Notes: a model not told the origin generated them from the sequence alone. DNA of 64,000 nt from Adiantum capillus-veneris (GCA_014529385.2 CM043953.1:108196549-108260548); one strand, 5' to 3'. Shown: positions 47,787 to 59,766, counted from the first letter of the stretch. Numbers and translations: made by a program.

Positions 47787-49625
47787 GTGCTTAAACTATC
47801 GGATCTCTCAAAACCATTTGAGGTCCAATGTGATGCTTGTGGTGATTGCCTTGGAGCTGTTTTGCTCCAAGAAGGGCATGCCATAGGCTATGAGAGTCGA
47901 AGGCTCGACCCTGTTGAGCAAGCTCTAGGAATATATGAAAAGGAACTCCTTGCAGTTCTACATGCCTTATACTCATGGAAGCACTATTTATTGGGGACTC
48001 CTTTCATTCTGCGAACGGATCACCAAAGTCTTAAGTACTTCATGACGCAGACCAAGCTCTCTGACAAACAAATGAGGTGGGCAAATTTCCTTTCGCAATT
48101 TCATTTTCATATTGCTCACATTGCTGGCAAGCATAATCAAGTAGCTGATGCACTCTCAAGACGAATGAGAGTGAATGCGATTTCCATAGCAACTCACAAT
48201 GATCTATCTTCAATGATAGATGAGTATGCTATTGATCCCGATTTTAGAGATGTGATTTCAGCCCTTGCATTAGGGAAGAAAGAAGAACCATTTACTTTAC
48301 AAGATGGTTATCTTCTCTATGGCAATAGACTATGCGTTACTAACTCACTACGTGAGAAAGTAATGTATGAATGTCATGCTCCACCTTATGCGGGGCATAG
48401 AGGGATTCAGTCTACCTTAAAGGGAATTGAAACATATTTCTATTGGCCTACCATGAAAGTGAACATACAAGAGTATGTTTCTAAATGTATGGTATGCCAA
48501 AAGCAACTTGGATTGCTTCAACCCTTGCCAATCCCGAATTCACCATGGGAGAGCATATCCCTGGATTTTATCTTTGGATTGCCTAAGTCTATCCATGGCA
48601 ATACGGGAATATGGACGATAGTAGACAGGTTCAACAAACAAGCTCATTTTATACCTGTCAAAAAGATTATCAAAGCCCATCAAATGGCAACCCTCTTCAT
48701 TTCACAAATTTTCAAGTATCATGGATTTCCAATGTCCATAGTGTCAGATATAGATCCTAGAATGACCAGTAATTTCTGGAAGGGTCTCTTTGAGAATTTA
48801 GGGACAAGGCTAAACTTCTCTTCGGCCTATCATCCACAAACGGATAGCCAAAATGAAATAGCTAACCTAACCATTCTTGATCTACTAAAAGCCTATGTAA
48901 CGGAAGTAGATCAAAGATCCCAATGGGAGAAGTACTTACCCTTAGTGGAGTATGCTTACAATAACACTGTACATACTTCCACGGGAAAAGCACCTTTCGA
49001 GGTAATTGAGGGGAGATCAAAAAGTCCCTTGCTACTTAAGGTACATGGGAAGATCTTCGCTGCAGATGAGTATAGCCGAGACCTACAAGAATCTTTTCAA
49101 AAGATTAAGGATGCTATCTCTATCTCACAGCAAAGGCAAAAGGCTGCTGCTGACAAACACAGAAGAGCCCAAACCTTTAAAGAAAATGATTGGGTCTTAT
49201 TAAAGTTTCCTAAGGCTCGATTAAGGCACACGACGGGAAAGAATCCTACGGGCCACCAAAAGTACTATGCTAAACTAGCAAAAAGGTACTATGGTCCCTT
49301 CCACATTCTTAGGCTAATCAATGAGATGGCCTATCAACTCAAGTTTCCCAATCATTGGCTCATACACAATGCTTTCCATGTGAGCCTATTAAAGCCTTAC
49401 AAAGGAGAGCCACCTCGAGAACCAACTATAGAAGACCCACCGGGGATCGAGGACCAAGAGGAGGTGTTGCAGCCCGAGTCCATTCTCCGACATGAAGACA
49501 AGGTACTAAGAGGCGGTAAGACTATCCGACGATATCTTATGAAGTTTAATAATTATCCTTTTGAAGATGCTAGATGGATGCAAGGCATACAATTAAAGGA
49601 TAACCTAAACCTTGTCAATGCTTAA
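47787..49625 (+). CDS. Element C Pol fragment: RNase H, integrase, chromodomain-like
   Basis: 612 codons open. RNase H (residues ~1-125): 'VQCDACG', 'YEKELLAVL', 'RTDHQSLKYF', 'ADALSR'. Integrase zinc-binding domain (~195-240): HAPPYAGH and CMVC ligands. Integrase core (~255-395): catalytic Asp in 'SLDFIFGLP', second Asp in 'IVSDIDPR', and Glu 35 residues later in 'DSQNEIANLT', a complete D,D-35-E. GPY/F-like segment 'YYGPFHILR' (~505), then a chromodomain-like C-terminus ('PESILRHEDKVLRGG', 'YPFEDARW'). Such a chromodomain targets integration to chromatin marks in this lineage. The ATG at 47787 only follows a stop and is not a native start; the native product was a longer polyprotein. Confidence 0.9.
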   Translation: MLKLSDLSKPFEVQCDACGDCLGAVLLQEGHAIGYESRRLDPVEQALGIYEKELLAVLHALYSWKHYLLGTPFILRTDHQSLKYFMTQTKLSDKQMRWANFLSQFHFHIAHIAGKHNQVADALSRRMRVNAISIATHNDLSSMIDEYAIDPDFRDVISALALGKKEEPFTLQDGYLLYGNRLCVTNSLREKVMYECHAPPYAGHRGIQSTLKGIETYFYWPTMKVNIQEYVSKCMVCQKQLGLLQPLPIPNSPWESISLDFIFGLPKSIHGNTGIWTIVDRFNKQAHFIPVKKIIKAHQMATLFISQIFKYHGFPMSIVSDIDPRMTSNFWKGLFENLGTRLNFSSAYHPQTDSQNEIANLTILDLLKAYVTEVDQRSQWEKYLPLVEYAYNNTVHTSTGKAPFEVIEGRSKSPLLLKVHGKIFAADEYSRDLQESFQKIKDAISISQQRQKAAADKHRRAQTFKENDWVLLKFPKARLRHTTGKNPTGHQKYYAKLAKRYYGPFHILRLINEMAYQLKFPNHWLIHNAFHVSLLKPYKGEPPREPTIEDPPGIEDQEEVLQPESILRHEDKVLRGGKTIRRYLMKFNNYPFEDARWMQGIQLKDNLNLVNA

Positions 49626-49986
49626 AATGCTTCCCAAGAGTAAGCAAATATACAAAATGTTAAAAATGAACAAAGTTTTTGTCTTATAAGACTCTCTTTT
49701 TCTTTATTGTGCACAAAAATGAAGTAGTATGCATGCTTAGATCAAGTTTGCGGAGACAACGTCTCCCAAACACCAAGTAGAGCTTGTCACTCTACTATGG
49801 AAGATTGATAGGACTAATGTGCAGACATGCTTGCGGCAGCCTCAGGCTCTCAAGCGCCAAATGGACTAGTCACCCATTGTGAAATGATGTCGTAGGGTAA
49901 CATAGGGATCCTCTACCCGCTAAGAAAAGGACTCATGAATATGCTTTATCTTCTCTACATCATAGTCGAGGACGACTATGATTTCA

Positions 49987-49998
49987 AGAGAGAGGTAA
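49987..49998 (+). other. Element C polypurine tract
   Basis: AGAGAGAGGTAA-like purine run directly before the TGTCATAA start of the 3' LTR. Confidence 0.6.
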
Positions 49999-50394
49999 TG
50001 TCATAATAATCAATATCTAATTCTCCTAAATGATTTTCTCATGTTAAACTGATCATTTAATATGGGGAAGTGCCAGGGGAGAAAAAGCTAGAATATTGGT
50101 TAAGCTAGCAGACCGGCCACAGTAGGGATCCAAAGGAGGGAAAATAGGGATCCAAAGGGGGGGCCATCTGCAAAAGAGCCATGTGAAACAATAGGCTAAA
50201 AAGACCCTAAGGTTCAGCCCATTAAGACTTCCAAAATGCTAAGGTTCCAAAATTCAAAGGTTATGTCCAAAGGTCAAACGTTATGTCCAAAGGTCAACCT
50301 TAAGGAATTGGATGCTTTGTGTGTGACCAAAAAAGTCTTGCATATCCCTACATAGGAGGGGGCGAGCCTAGCAAGTAGGGGATGAGAGATAAAT

Positions 50395-50434
<40 letters not shown>

Positions 50435-51497
50435 GCCCCCTTAACACAAAGGGAATGAAGGACACATGTCAGATGCCTAAGCTAGTTGCTCCCAAAGTGT
50501 GCTCAATTCCTATTGGATGACCCTTGAAGTGGACCAATGAGAATTAGGCTAGAGTAAATTTAGCCTAATTAATTTTAAAACACCTAATAAAAAGAACCAA
50601 TGAAAATTAAGTCTCCTGGATGATTATTGGACAGCCCGTGAAGGGCTCCAATAGGAATTGAGCAGCCCAATGGGCTACTTAATTCCTATTGGTCAGAATG
50701 GGGAAAGGTCCAATGGGGATTTAATTCATTTAAATAAATTAAGTTTAATTGATTAAGCTCTCACAAAAGGGGAAAAGGGGACACATGTCAGAAGGCTATC
50801 ACTTATGTTGCTTAGTAGCTATTGGCTTGACTTGGGGAGGTCCAATAGGGGAAAAGCAAGAGCAATAGCAAGAGGGCTCGCCCAAGAGAGAGAGGGGGCT
50901 GATTTTTGGAAGGCATTATCACACACACACTCATAGAATCTAATGTGTGAAAAAAGAGAAGACTTTCTCTTCCCAAGCTTTAATGGAGAACTCATCACCT
51001 ACTCCAAGCTTGTGAGATAGAAGCGTACATCAACACACTCTTGGCATGCGGATGCAAATCCAACCAAGAGCCAAAATTCAATGCATGATCATCTCCTCTA
51101 CCATGCTAATTACTAAGCTAAGCTATGCTAATATGAGTGATTATGTGAGGAGATGTACATCTTTCTTGTAAGATACTCCTTCTTCCTCTCAATCTACGCC
51201 CATACCCTACTAGCTCTCACCATCTTCGAAGGTGTGTGAGGTCTTGGGTCTGAGAACGGGGATAATTAAAGTTGTGTTTGCTAAGTGTTTTTCTTAGTGC
51301 ATGAAGCTTTCATCTTCATTGCACTAGCTAGTCTTGAAGGAACACAAAGAATTGTATTGTACAATGTCTCTCTTGATGGGAGAAACCATAATACAAAGCC
51401 TTTTGGAGGGGGGACCGGCTCCATGCAAATCCGGTCCTCAACTGTTGTCAATAGCTTAATTTCTCTCTCTTTTGAAAGTATTGTTGATGCTATCTAA
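49999..51497 (+). repeat. Element C 3' LTR, truncated
   Basis: Matches the 5' LTR from its first base to about position 46245, then diverges; the final ~140 bp of the LTR are absent. It also has three features missing in the 5' LTR: about 19 CA units (50395-50433) against about 9, and two small tandem duplications near 50130-50160 and 50270-50300. A 38-bp duplication at 51461/51499 spans the break into element E. Confidence 0.85.
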
Positions 51498-51530
51498 TTT
51501 CTCTCTCTTTTGAAAGTATTTTTGATGCTT

Positions 51531-53033
51531 ACGAAGTTGTCAGATGCATGCAAAGCAAAAGACGAACAACTGACAGAAGTTACAAACGAACTTCTAACTA
51601 CAACCCTGTCAGTTCAAAAGATTCAGGTAGTGTTAGATGTAGCAAATGCTTCCTTACAGTACTTAGAGCAAAGAATAAATGATTAAGCAATTTTCTTGCG
51701 GCAAATACGAGAGAATCCAGCCATGGCCTTGATCAAAGGAACAGACAAGGTCTACAAAGCATTAGAGAAAAATAATAAAGACCTCAAGCTGGAGTTAAAA
51801 TTGGAGCAGTCTCAACGCATAGACCTGGCTTTAATGCGGGTGCAAAGAGAAGACGGGTTGTTGAAAGAAATAGTTGAACTTAAAAGAGTCAACCAACTGT
51901 TGTAAGAGGGACGGCCAGAAACACAAGAAGAGGCAGAAACTTCTGAGCAACCACAAATAGAGATCCCCTCTGTTACTTTTGCTGAGATGAAGACACAGCC
52001 AGCAAAAGAGCTAAGTGGCAAGGAGGAATTTCAAGTACACATAACCAAAATGGATACAATGCCAATGGTCCAACTCTCAAAGGCTAAGGAAAATGCACCG
52101 AAAGAGAAGATTACACAAGAGGTATATGAGCAGTGGAAGATAGCAATGGATTGGGAGCTGAGAGTCCTTCATTCCATCAACGTTACACAACTCACTCCCA
52201 ATCAAATCAATGCACAATGGCACCAACAATCCATTCCCTATCCTCTGATTAAGGTGGAGTTGCTACAAGTCAAAGAAAGGCTTTACATAGACATGCAAAT
52301 CGAAGGCACAGATCAAGACCACCCGAAGTGGAGGCTGAACTGGCTGAACAAGAATCCAAGGTATTTGATTCTGTTCACAAGAGCACCTGCGGCCCTACAA
52401 AAGGATCCTACTCTCTTTCCTGTACCAAGAGTAAGGACCTGGATAGCACATGAGGGACTAACACAAAAGCGGCCAACTTGGCTGAATTACCCCAGATTGC
52501 CTACTCTAGCAAAGGGACCACCGACAAAAGAGTACACATTGAAAACCATAATGGGCGCCATGTCCTTCTTCAAAAGTCTACCAGATCTATCATGTGCAAT
52601 GTTATACAAAATCTCGCGAATGTTGCTCACCTGCATCGAAGTATTCCATGAGCCAGAGCAAGCATGTACCCCGTGGATGTCATTCCTCGAGGGTAGCAAA
52701 TGTTTGTGCTATGATCTCAGTGGCCAACCTTCTGAAGAAGTCCTCTATGGCTTCTACGCCAGATGTATGTTTTTATCTTCTCACAATATGATGGCGTTTG
52801 AGGGAGCGTTCTACACAGGGTTCTTCATTTGGCGAACAAAAATATTTGGGCCAGTGATCAACAACCTGACATCACGATTTGTAGGCTACTCAGTGGTGGA
52901 TTTGAAAAACAGAGTCACTATGCAGTTCTTGCAAGTGCCAGATAAAGAGAGGAAAATTAGATACCAAAAGGCACTAAATGGGCTTAAAGACCACCTCGCC
53001 AGCCGTCAACCTGAAGACTACTTCAGCCCATAA
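51531..53033 (+). pseudogene. Element E: long ORF of unknown family upstream of an LTR
   Basis: One reading phase stays meaningful for 501 codons with two stops (TAA at about 51684 and 51903-51905). Both fit single C-to-T changes of CAA. The last 348 codons (51987-53033) are uninterrupted. The first ~125 residues are Leu/Glu/Lys/Gln-rich with heptad-like spacing, so probably coiled coil. The remainder is globular-looking, with many Trp, Tyr and Cys. I see no signal peptide, transmembrane span, zinc knuckle, RT or protease motif, and recognise no family. It ends 27 bp before a polypurine tract and LTR, where some plant Ty3 lineages carry an env-like or extra ORF. Its upstream part is cut by the end of element C's LTR. 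Confidence 0.6.
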
Positions 53034-53059
53034 AACTGTGTCAACGGACGACACAGGCG

Positions 53060-53072
53060 AAGAGGGGGGGAA
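53060..53072 (+). other. Polypurine tract of element E
   Basis: AAGAGGGGGGGAA directly before TGTTAGCA. The upstream GTGTCAA-N-GGACGACA block is also found before the D LTR at about 42083. Confidence 0.8.
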
Positions 53073-53891
53073 TGTTAGCAGCAAGCTAACACGGATACCA
53101 TTTTTTGGAGCTCCCTTATAAAAACACTTATTATTTTCTATAAATTGGGAATATTGTATCCTATTTTTTTAGTAAACCTTGTAATAGTTGAGCGAGGGCT
53201 ATAAGCTTCCAGATTGTATCAACCTGTCATTACCTATCAAATTATTCGTATTGACCACCAAAAACCTTGGCTAAGGTAAAAAAGCCAATTTTTGTAAGTT
53301 ATTATTAATTTTTGGATAATGAAATACACAGTGTGATCTAACGGCGCTCACTTCTCTCCTTCTCGCGCTTCCTAATCCCTCTCCGGCTGTCACATTGCAG
53401 TCGCGTTTGTTGCATTGCAACCGCAGGTAAGAGCTCTACCCATTGACCTAAACACATTGCAGTATTTCGTAGCTTTTGGCATCACCGACCCGTGGCCTAA
53501 TTTCATCATAAGTAGAAATTTACACTTCAAAATCAAAAACTAAGCATAGGCAGGGATTTGGGGCATCATTGCTAAGCATTTAGGTGCTAGGTCAAAAATC
53601 CATTGTTGTTAATAATCGCGATTTTGGCACTTGACCTAAAGTGGGATTTGAGACCATAAGCATGTGTGCTTAGGTCTTATAAACTAGTCCTAGAAGTTTT
53701 GTTACGTTTGGATGTCATTTGATGCTGTAACGGATGTGATTTGTTTGCCGATGAGCGATTGGCTTTTGGTGATTTCAGTCATTTGAGTGTAGCTTGAGTT
53801 AGATTCAAGTTGTTTGTTGTTTTTCGAGATATTGACAACCTCTTGTAGCCTCTATGCACTAGTCGAGTCAGCTTCGTCCCGTGGATTGACA
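53073..53891 (+). repeat. LTR of element E (3' LTR)
   Basis: 819 bp, TGTTAGCA...GATTGACA. The end region ('ttgacaacctcttgtag', 'gcactagtcgagtc') parallels the D LTR ('ttgacgatctcatagag', 'gccccatccgggtt'). TATA-like 'tataaaaac' near 53120. No 5' partner found in the window. Confidence 0.65.
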
Positions 53892-54309
53892 ATTCAATCG
53901 TGGTTCTCGCTAAAACTGCAATAAGATAGGATAGTGAGGTTAGACACCCGTCCCACACTAAGATTCTCCACCCTTATTTCCTTAATGTGATGGAAATCAG
54001 TTCTCACACAACGGATGCCAAGGATTTTTTGCATGGATACTGTAAAAGGTTGGACGTACCCACATGGACAGTGTGGAGGGGCATTATTCTATGGTTTCTT
54101 TGGCTAAGAGCAAATGCAGCTCTTGAGTCAGTCTCAATTTGTTCATTCTTATTCTTTGATCATTGAACTTAGGAAATCCTTTGTAAGAAATTTATTATTG
54201 TTCTTGTAGAAGGTCCTTAAGTGGACTCAATGGAGAACAAAGATCCCTTTGTATTACTCAGCCCTTAGTCTCTACATAAAAGACATTCCCTTCATGTCAT
54301 AGCTTTCTA
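53892..54309. other. Spacer between element E LTR and LINE copy 3
   Basis: No coding frame or repeat that I can identify. Confidence 0.45.
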
Positions 54310-55396
54310 AGTTTCAATTTCAAAAATGCATTAAAGCCAAGATGAGCTAATATATGATGCCCTCAGCAACACTACTATAGTTGAAAATCACCTCACGTTG
54401 CCCTACCCTACTAAAGGCCTTCACAAATCATGGTGCATGTGGATCTCTTGGTTTCAAGCCCATGGTCAATTGTAGCATATGTTCCTTATTTGTATCCATT
54501 ATGCTTGAATGTATTTGCAAATCCTTATGCACAAATTTCTATCTCCCATGCTATGGGTCATGCCACTCCACACACAGGTCCTCCTGCCTTGTTGAACTCA
54601 CGTGTTGGCAATTTTTGAACTTCCTTGAAGGGTAGCAATGTCGCCCAACATCGTAAGGAGGAACTCTAGAACAAAGGCCTTCACGTACACAGAATGCATT
54701 GTAGGCATATACTAAGGAAGGGCATTGTGAGCATCTAAGAGCTCTACTCTCTCTGAGATTGATAAGCTACTCACACATGAGGCTTTTAAGTTAGAAATTT
54801 GATTTCTAATCATCACTCTTAATTGAGATCTAATTTCCTTGGCTCTGTTTTAAAGTTTATCATAGCTTTCTAAGTTTCATTGTCAAACTAGTCCTAGGCT
54901 TTAACATCAGAGTTCAACTGAGCAAACCCATCACAGATAAAAATTTGTATTATTTTTTGAATTGAGCTGAGCTTAAAAACAAATTGATCTAGATCTTGCC
55001 AACTTGCTTTAAAATTGTATTTCCCTTTGCATAGCTCAAAATAGATAGGTTTGTGGTATGACAAAAGCAAGGAAGAGCCTGGAATACAAGCTGCCCAGAA
55101 GTGATCATGTAGCAAATCAGTTCTCATATACATGTCTTTCAAATCAATGAGCATGATAAAATTTCCTTCGATCAAGAGAGGGTTAGAGAAATTGGGAAGG
55201 TCATAGCACAAATTAGTCCTCAAAGGCTCTTTGAAGGAGATAGCCACCTAGTACCCTCCGTCACAACAAGTAGAGGAGTGAAAGTTGTTTGCTAGAAGAT
55301 TGATCTCCACTCACCTTCTAATCATATAAACAAACCAAGTCTAATACAAGAGAAATTACCGTGTATCCATTTTTTGATACACTAGGCTCTAGTAGG

Positions 55397-55866
<470 letters not shown>

Positions 55867-55908
55867 TAGTAGGGTCTATAATTCACTTGCAATTAATAGA
55901 GAAACTTG

Positions 55909-56682
55909 CCTTCTTAGCTTGTGTAGATTCCTTGGATTAGGCCATGTTTTTATTACCTCTAACTTCGATGGATCCATACGGATACCATCTTCAAAGATAA
56001 TATGTCCTAAGTATTGAATCTCTTGAAGGAAAATTTCTCTTTTCTTTTGATTGATAAAAAGCTTGTTCTCCCTCAATGCGTGAAAAATTACCTGGAGATG
56101 TTGCTTCTATTACTCCAAGGACTTGGAGTAGATGATGATATCATCAAAGAACACTCCAGTGAAGTTGTAGTAGGGTCTAAATATTTTCTCCTATAAACCA
56201 TTGACCATGGTTGGTGCATTAGTCAAGCCAAAAGGCATGACTAGATATTCATAAAGCCCAAACGTTGTACGAAATGTGGTCTTTATGATATCTTCATCCA
56301 CTATCCTTATTTGATGATAGCCACTTTCAAGGTCAATCCTACTGAAGTAGGTAGAGCCTTGTAGCTTATCAAACAAATCTTCTACCCGAGGTACGGGAAA
56401 TCTGTTTTTGATAGCGATATGGTTTAGTGCAGGATAGTCCACACACATGCAGTATGTACCATGCACTAACAAGACTGGAGAACAAAAGGGAGAAGAGCTA
56501 GGCCTCACCATCCCTTTGTCTACCAATTCTTGTACTTGCCTCATGATCTCCTCTTGTTGAGCTTGGAAATCTTGATAAGGAGGCTTGTTAGGCGTTGAGA
56601 TTCCTGGGAGGAGCTCAAATTTGATGGTCATCATCCGCTCGTTTTGGAGGTAATTCCATAGGGATATCATCGTTGAACACAT
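55909..56682 (-). pseudogene. Element F reverse transcriptase, truncated
   Basis: Minus frame 56191-56682: RT landmarks '[13 protein letters not shown]', 'CVDYPALN', '[13 protein letters not shown]', '[13 protein letters not shown]' and 'MPFGLTNAP'. After a frameshift, the catalytic box FFDD is at 56140-56151, followed by 'IIIYSK'-type text. A further shift leads into 'QYLGHIIFEDGIRMDPSKL' and 'WPNPRNLHKLR' (55920-56040). RT converts element RNA to DNA. The catalytic Asp pair is intact, but the frameshifts and the truncation after the thumb inactivate it. Confidence 0.85.
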
Positions 56683-56706
56683 CTTGGAATCCTTTTAGAA
56701 ATTAGA

Positions 56707-57642
56707 CTAGTCTAACTCTTCTTGATTCCTACCATTTACATTTAATGAAACATTAGGATCTTTTAGGGACTCTTTGACAAAAATCATGTATGCAAAAACT
56801 AAGCTCTTCATTGATTTATGAAAAGCAGGAGGATTTACAAGTGGTATAGTACGACCAGACTCACTAGCATCTATATACATGCTCTTTTCCCTAAAGGTGA
56901 AGTAGATTCTCCTTTCAGGGAACTTCATGTTGGCATCCATGCGGTAGAACCATGATGCCCCTAGGATAGCATCCTCCTGTTGGAGAGGAGAGATGAAAAA
57001 GTCTTCTTTGTCCACATAGCTTTGGATATGAAGCCTCAACTTCCCAATCAAGGGAGTAATGGAGGCTTGTTGTCCCTTGAAAGCAGTATCAGTAGTTACA
57101 TTATCTCCCATCTCAAAGTCTTGGATGCCCAATGTGGTGGCCAACTTTGTTGATATGAAATTGTGCGTAGAGCAAGGGTCAAACAAGATGAAGGAATCAT
57201 GTTCCTTTACCTGTCCCCAAGCATAGGAGAGAGGTAATCCTTTGCAATGAGCATCCTCTTTTGGAGCTTCGATTGTGGAAGCTTTAGGAGTCTCATTGCG
57301 GGCATTTCTCTTGGGGCAAGAATGATAACCATGTCCTTGCTCCCCACACTTAAAACATTTATGGTCCTTGCGAAAATCTTCAAGCTCTTCAAGGGGGAGT
57401 TTGTTTTTACCTTTATAAACTCCATTCTCCTTGGACCGATTGTTGTTGTTGTTGTTGTTGGAATTGCCTTGGGAAGAATTTTGAGCATTAGTTTTTCCCT
57501 TTGTAGCACTCTTGTCTTTGCTTTCCATGGGCTTGATATTCCTTTGAGCCCCTTGTTGGAAATTGATGTGCAAAGCAACCATGGTGTGGTGGATTACTTT
57601 GGTGATAGAGCCAAGCCATTGAGAGTTGACATACTCGACCAT
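56707..57642 (-). pseudogene. Element F Gag C-terminus and protease
   Basis: 311 codons open. A polar region with an (Asn)n run (57439-57468) comes first. Next is a CCHC zinc knuckle CFKCGEQGHGYHSC (CX2CX4HX4C), near residue 100. The protease active-site region reads FDPCSTHNFIS, where D-[ST]-G is expected; Gly has become Cys, and Pro replaces Ser/Thr. 'DAILGASWFYRMDA' is the expected later protease motif. In the element these would be RNA binding and Gag-Pol processing. The active-site change makes protease activity doubtful. Gag lies upstream in shifted frames, RT downstream after a stop. Confidence 0.8.
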
Positions 57643-58640
57643 CTCTTCAAGTAATCCTGCATAAAATTACTGCTTTTGCTTGACAAAGTCTATCTTTTGA
57701 AAGATAGTAGCCTTGAGACTCCAAAACTTGTCTACATATTTGTGGATAGACTCATGGGAGAGAAGATTCAAAGTCCGTCATTCTATAAGCACTTTGTCCT
57801 TTGCATTGCTTGCAAGCAATTGCTTCATGATGGAACCTTGTAGAGTTTCCATGTCTTTGGGGCTTCCCCATTGCCACGATGGCTAGCCCACCATTGACGA
57901 GCCAATTTTTGGAAGTGCATTGCTACATGGTGTAGCTTGCGGGACTCCGTGAAGCCCTCATCTCCAAAGTTCGCATCAAATTGCTAGATAAAGGCCAATA
58001 CTTTGTCGGTAGCACCAAAGGTTCCATCATAAGTGAGAAAAGCAATATTCTTTCCGCCCTCTTTGAACTTCTTGAGCTTTTGTGACCTTCACCATGCAGG
58101 GTAAGATTTACGATGTCCTCCCCTCTTGTATTCTCTAGGAGAATAACCACAACTTTCATCGAAAGAGGAGGAAGGTGAAGAAGAATGAGAAGAGGATGAC
58201 CTCTTTCTTGCCCTTTTCTTCCTTTGTTTCCTTTCTTCCCTTTCAGAGTGATGAGGAGAAGGACTACGGTTTGACTGTTTCCTCGTGGGAGGAGTTGGCA
58301 ACTGTCTATACCGCCGTCTTCATGGAGCCACATCTTCAGAGGAACTTAGGGATTCATTACTTTCTCACTCTTTGGATTCCTCCTCTCATATGGGAGAGAG
58401 ACTTCTTTTGGGGGATCTCATCAAGAGGCCTCCTAAGCTCTCTCTCCTCTTGGAGAGGAAGGGAACTCCCATAAGCGCAAAGTTGTTGAGTAACTTTGGC
58501 ATTCAAACCAGGGTTGCCCATAGCTTGTTGCAACCTAGTAAAAAGATAATTGACAAACATGGGGCATCATCATTAGCACCTTCATGTGCAAAATCAAAGT
58601 TATCAATGTTCATTCTACTCTCTTGGTTATTGTCTGCCAT
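57643..58640 (-). pseudogene. Element F Gag N-terminal and core region
   Basis: Starts at ATG 58640 by alignment with C. Minus frames at 58357-58560 and 58089-58301 carry the N-terminus and an Arg/Ser-rich SR-like region ('RSPSPHHSEREERK', 'RKRSSSSHSS', 'GHRKSYPAW'). Further down, 'FLTYDG'-like and 'RQWWASHRG'-like text is the Gag core, absent in C. Several frameshifts. Confidence 0.75.
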
Positions 58641-59034
58641 GCTAATTAAACTTTTGTATAGATTACTTTGTGCTTTGGTACCCTCAAAAACCTTAGTCGC
58701 TACTCTTATTTACCTTTGAAAATTAGCTCTCAAGCAGCCACACCCGTGGTTTAGACACTGTCGATTGCAAAGACTAGTGGAGAGGGTCCAACATCTCTTG
58801 GTTGGTTATGGTTCCTGTTGAGCTTGCGCGTAGCTCAATAATGGTAAAGCCAAAAGCAAGCGCCGAGAGGCTCCATTATTAAGGCTATAATTCCCAACAA
58901 TGTACGTTGAACTAAGTCCTTCTCAACCAAGATAATAGATCCCTATCCCACTTACCCTATTGCAATAAATAGGCCCAACCTTTCATGGACAACTTAAGGA
59001 CCTCTTTTCTTAAGCAAAAAAAGAGAAACCAATA
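58641..59034 (-). other. Element F leader
   Basis: Non-coding stretch between the primer site and Gag ATG on the minus strand. Matches the C leader in places; no separate feature. Confidence 0.5.
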
Positions 59035-59047
59035 GCTCTGATACCAA
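59035..59047 (-). promoter_or_regulatory. Element F primer-binding site
   Basis: GCTCTGATACCAA on the plus strand, i.e. TTGGTATCAGAGC on the minus, directly after the LTR. Initiator tRNA-Met type. Confidence 0.85.
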
Positions 59048-59713
59048 TGTAATGGAAATGGCCTATGAACTTTGAGAATAGCGGAATTAATAGAATTAAA
59101 GAGAGCATTTATGTGAGACTAATTTGAGAACATAGAGAGTGAACTTAATTGATGGTAACAACATAATCATACTACTTAATTAACTTGGCATGCCCAATAC
59201 TTTTGCAAGAGAGAGAGTTTAGAGAACTTGACAATGATTGAGGACCGGATTTATGTGCATTTATATTATAGATTCTCCCATCAAGAGAGACTTGGTACAA
59301 TACAATCTTTGTGTTCCTTGTGACCTAGGTGATGCAATGAAAATGGAAAGCTTCATGCATCACAAGAATAACATAGACTTTGTAAAAAGCATTAACTATC
59401 CTTAGCCTCAGTCAGGGACCAAGGCCTCAAACACCTTCAAAGGTGGAGAGAGCTAGTGGGGAATGAGGTAGGAAGAAGAAGAAGAAACATTCATAGGAGA
59501 AAGAAACAATTCCTCACTTATCATCACTCTTCTTGCTAGCATACATAATAGCATATAATGAAGATGGAGAAGATGGCAAGCTTAAGCATTGAAGCTTGGC
59601 TCTTGGTTGGATTTGCATTCCATAGCCAAGAGTGTTGGTGTAGGCTTTGAACTTCCCTACTAGCTTGGAGAAGGAGATGGAACTCTTGAACTTTTCACTT
59701 CACACAATGCATG

Positions 59714-59766
<53 letters not shown>

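Larger units (their letters stand above)
44815..51497 (+). mobile_element. Element C: chromodomain-type Ty3 element, internally deleted
   Basis: LTRs lie at 44815-46386 and 49999-51497 (the latter truncated), with a primer site at 46387 and a purine tract just before the 3' LTR. The interior is only 3.6 kb: the N-terminal part of gag is fused to the RT tail, RNase H, integrase and chromodomain-like C-terminus. Compared with related element F, about 2.07 kb (rest of gag, protease and RT core) is missing. The LTRs are very similar, suggesting a young insertion. It cannot make its own RT. Confidence 0.9.
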
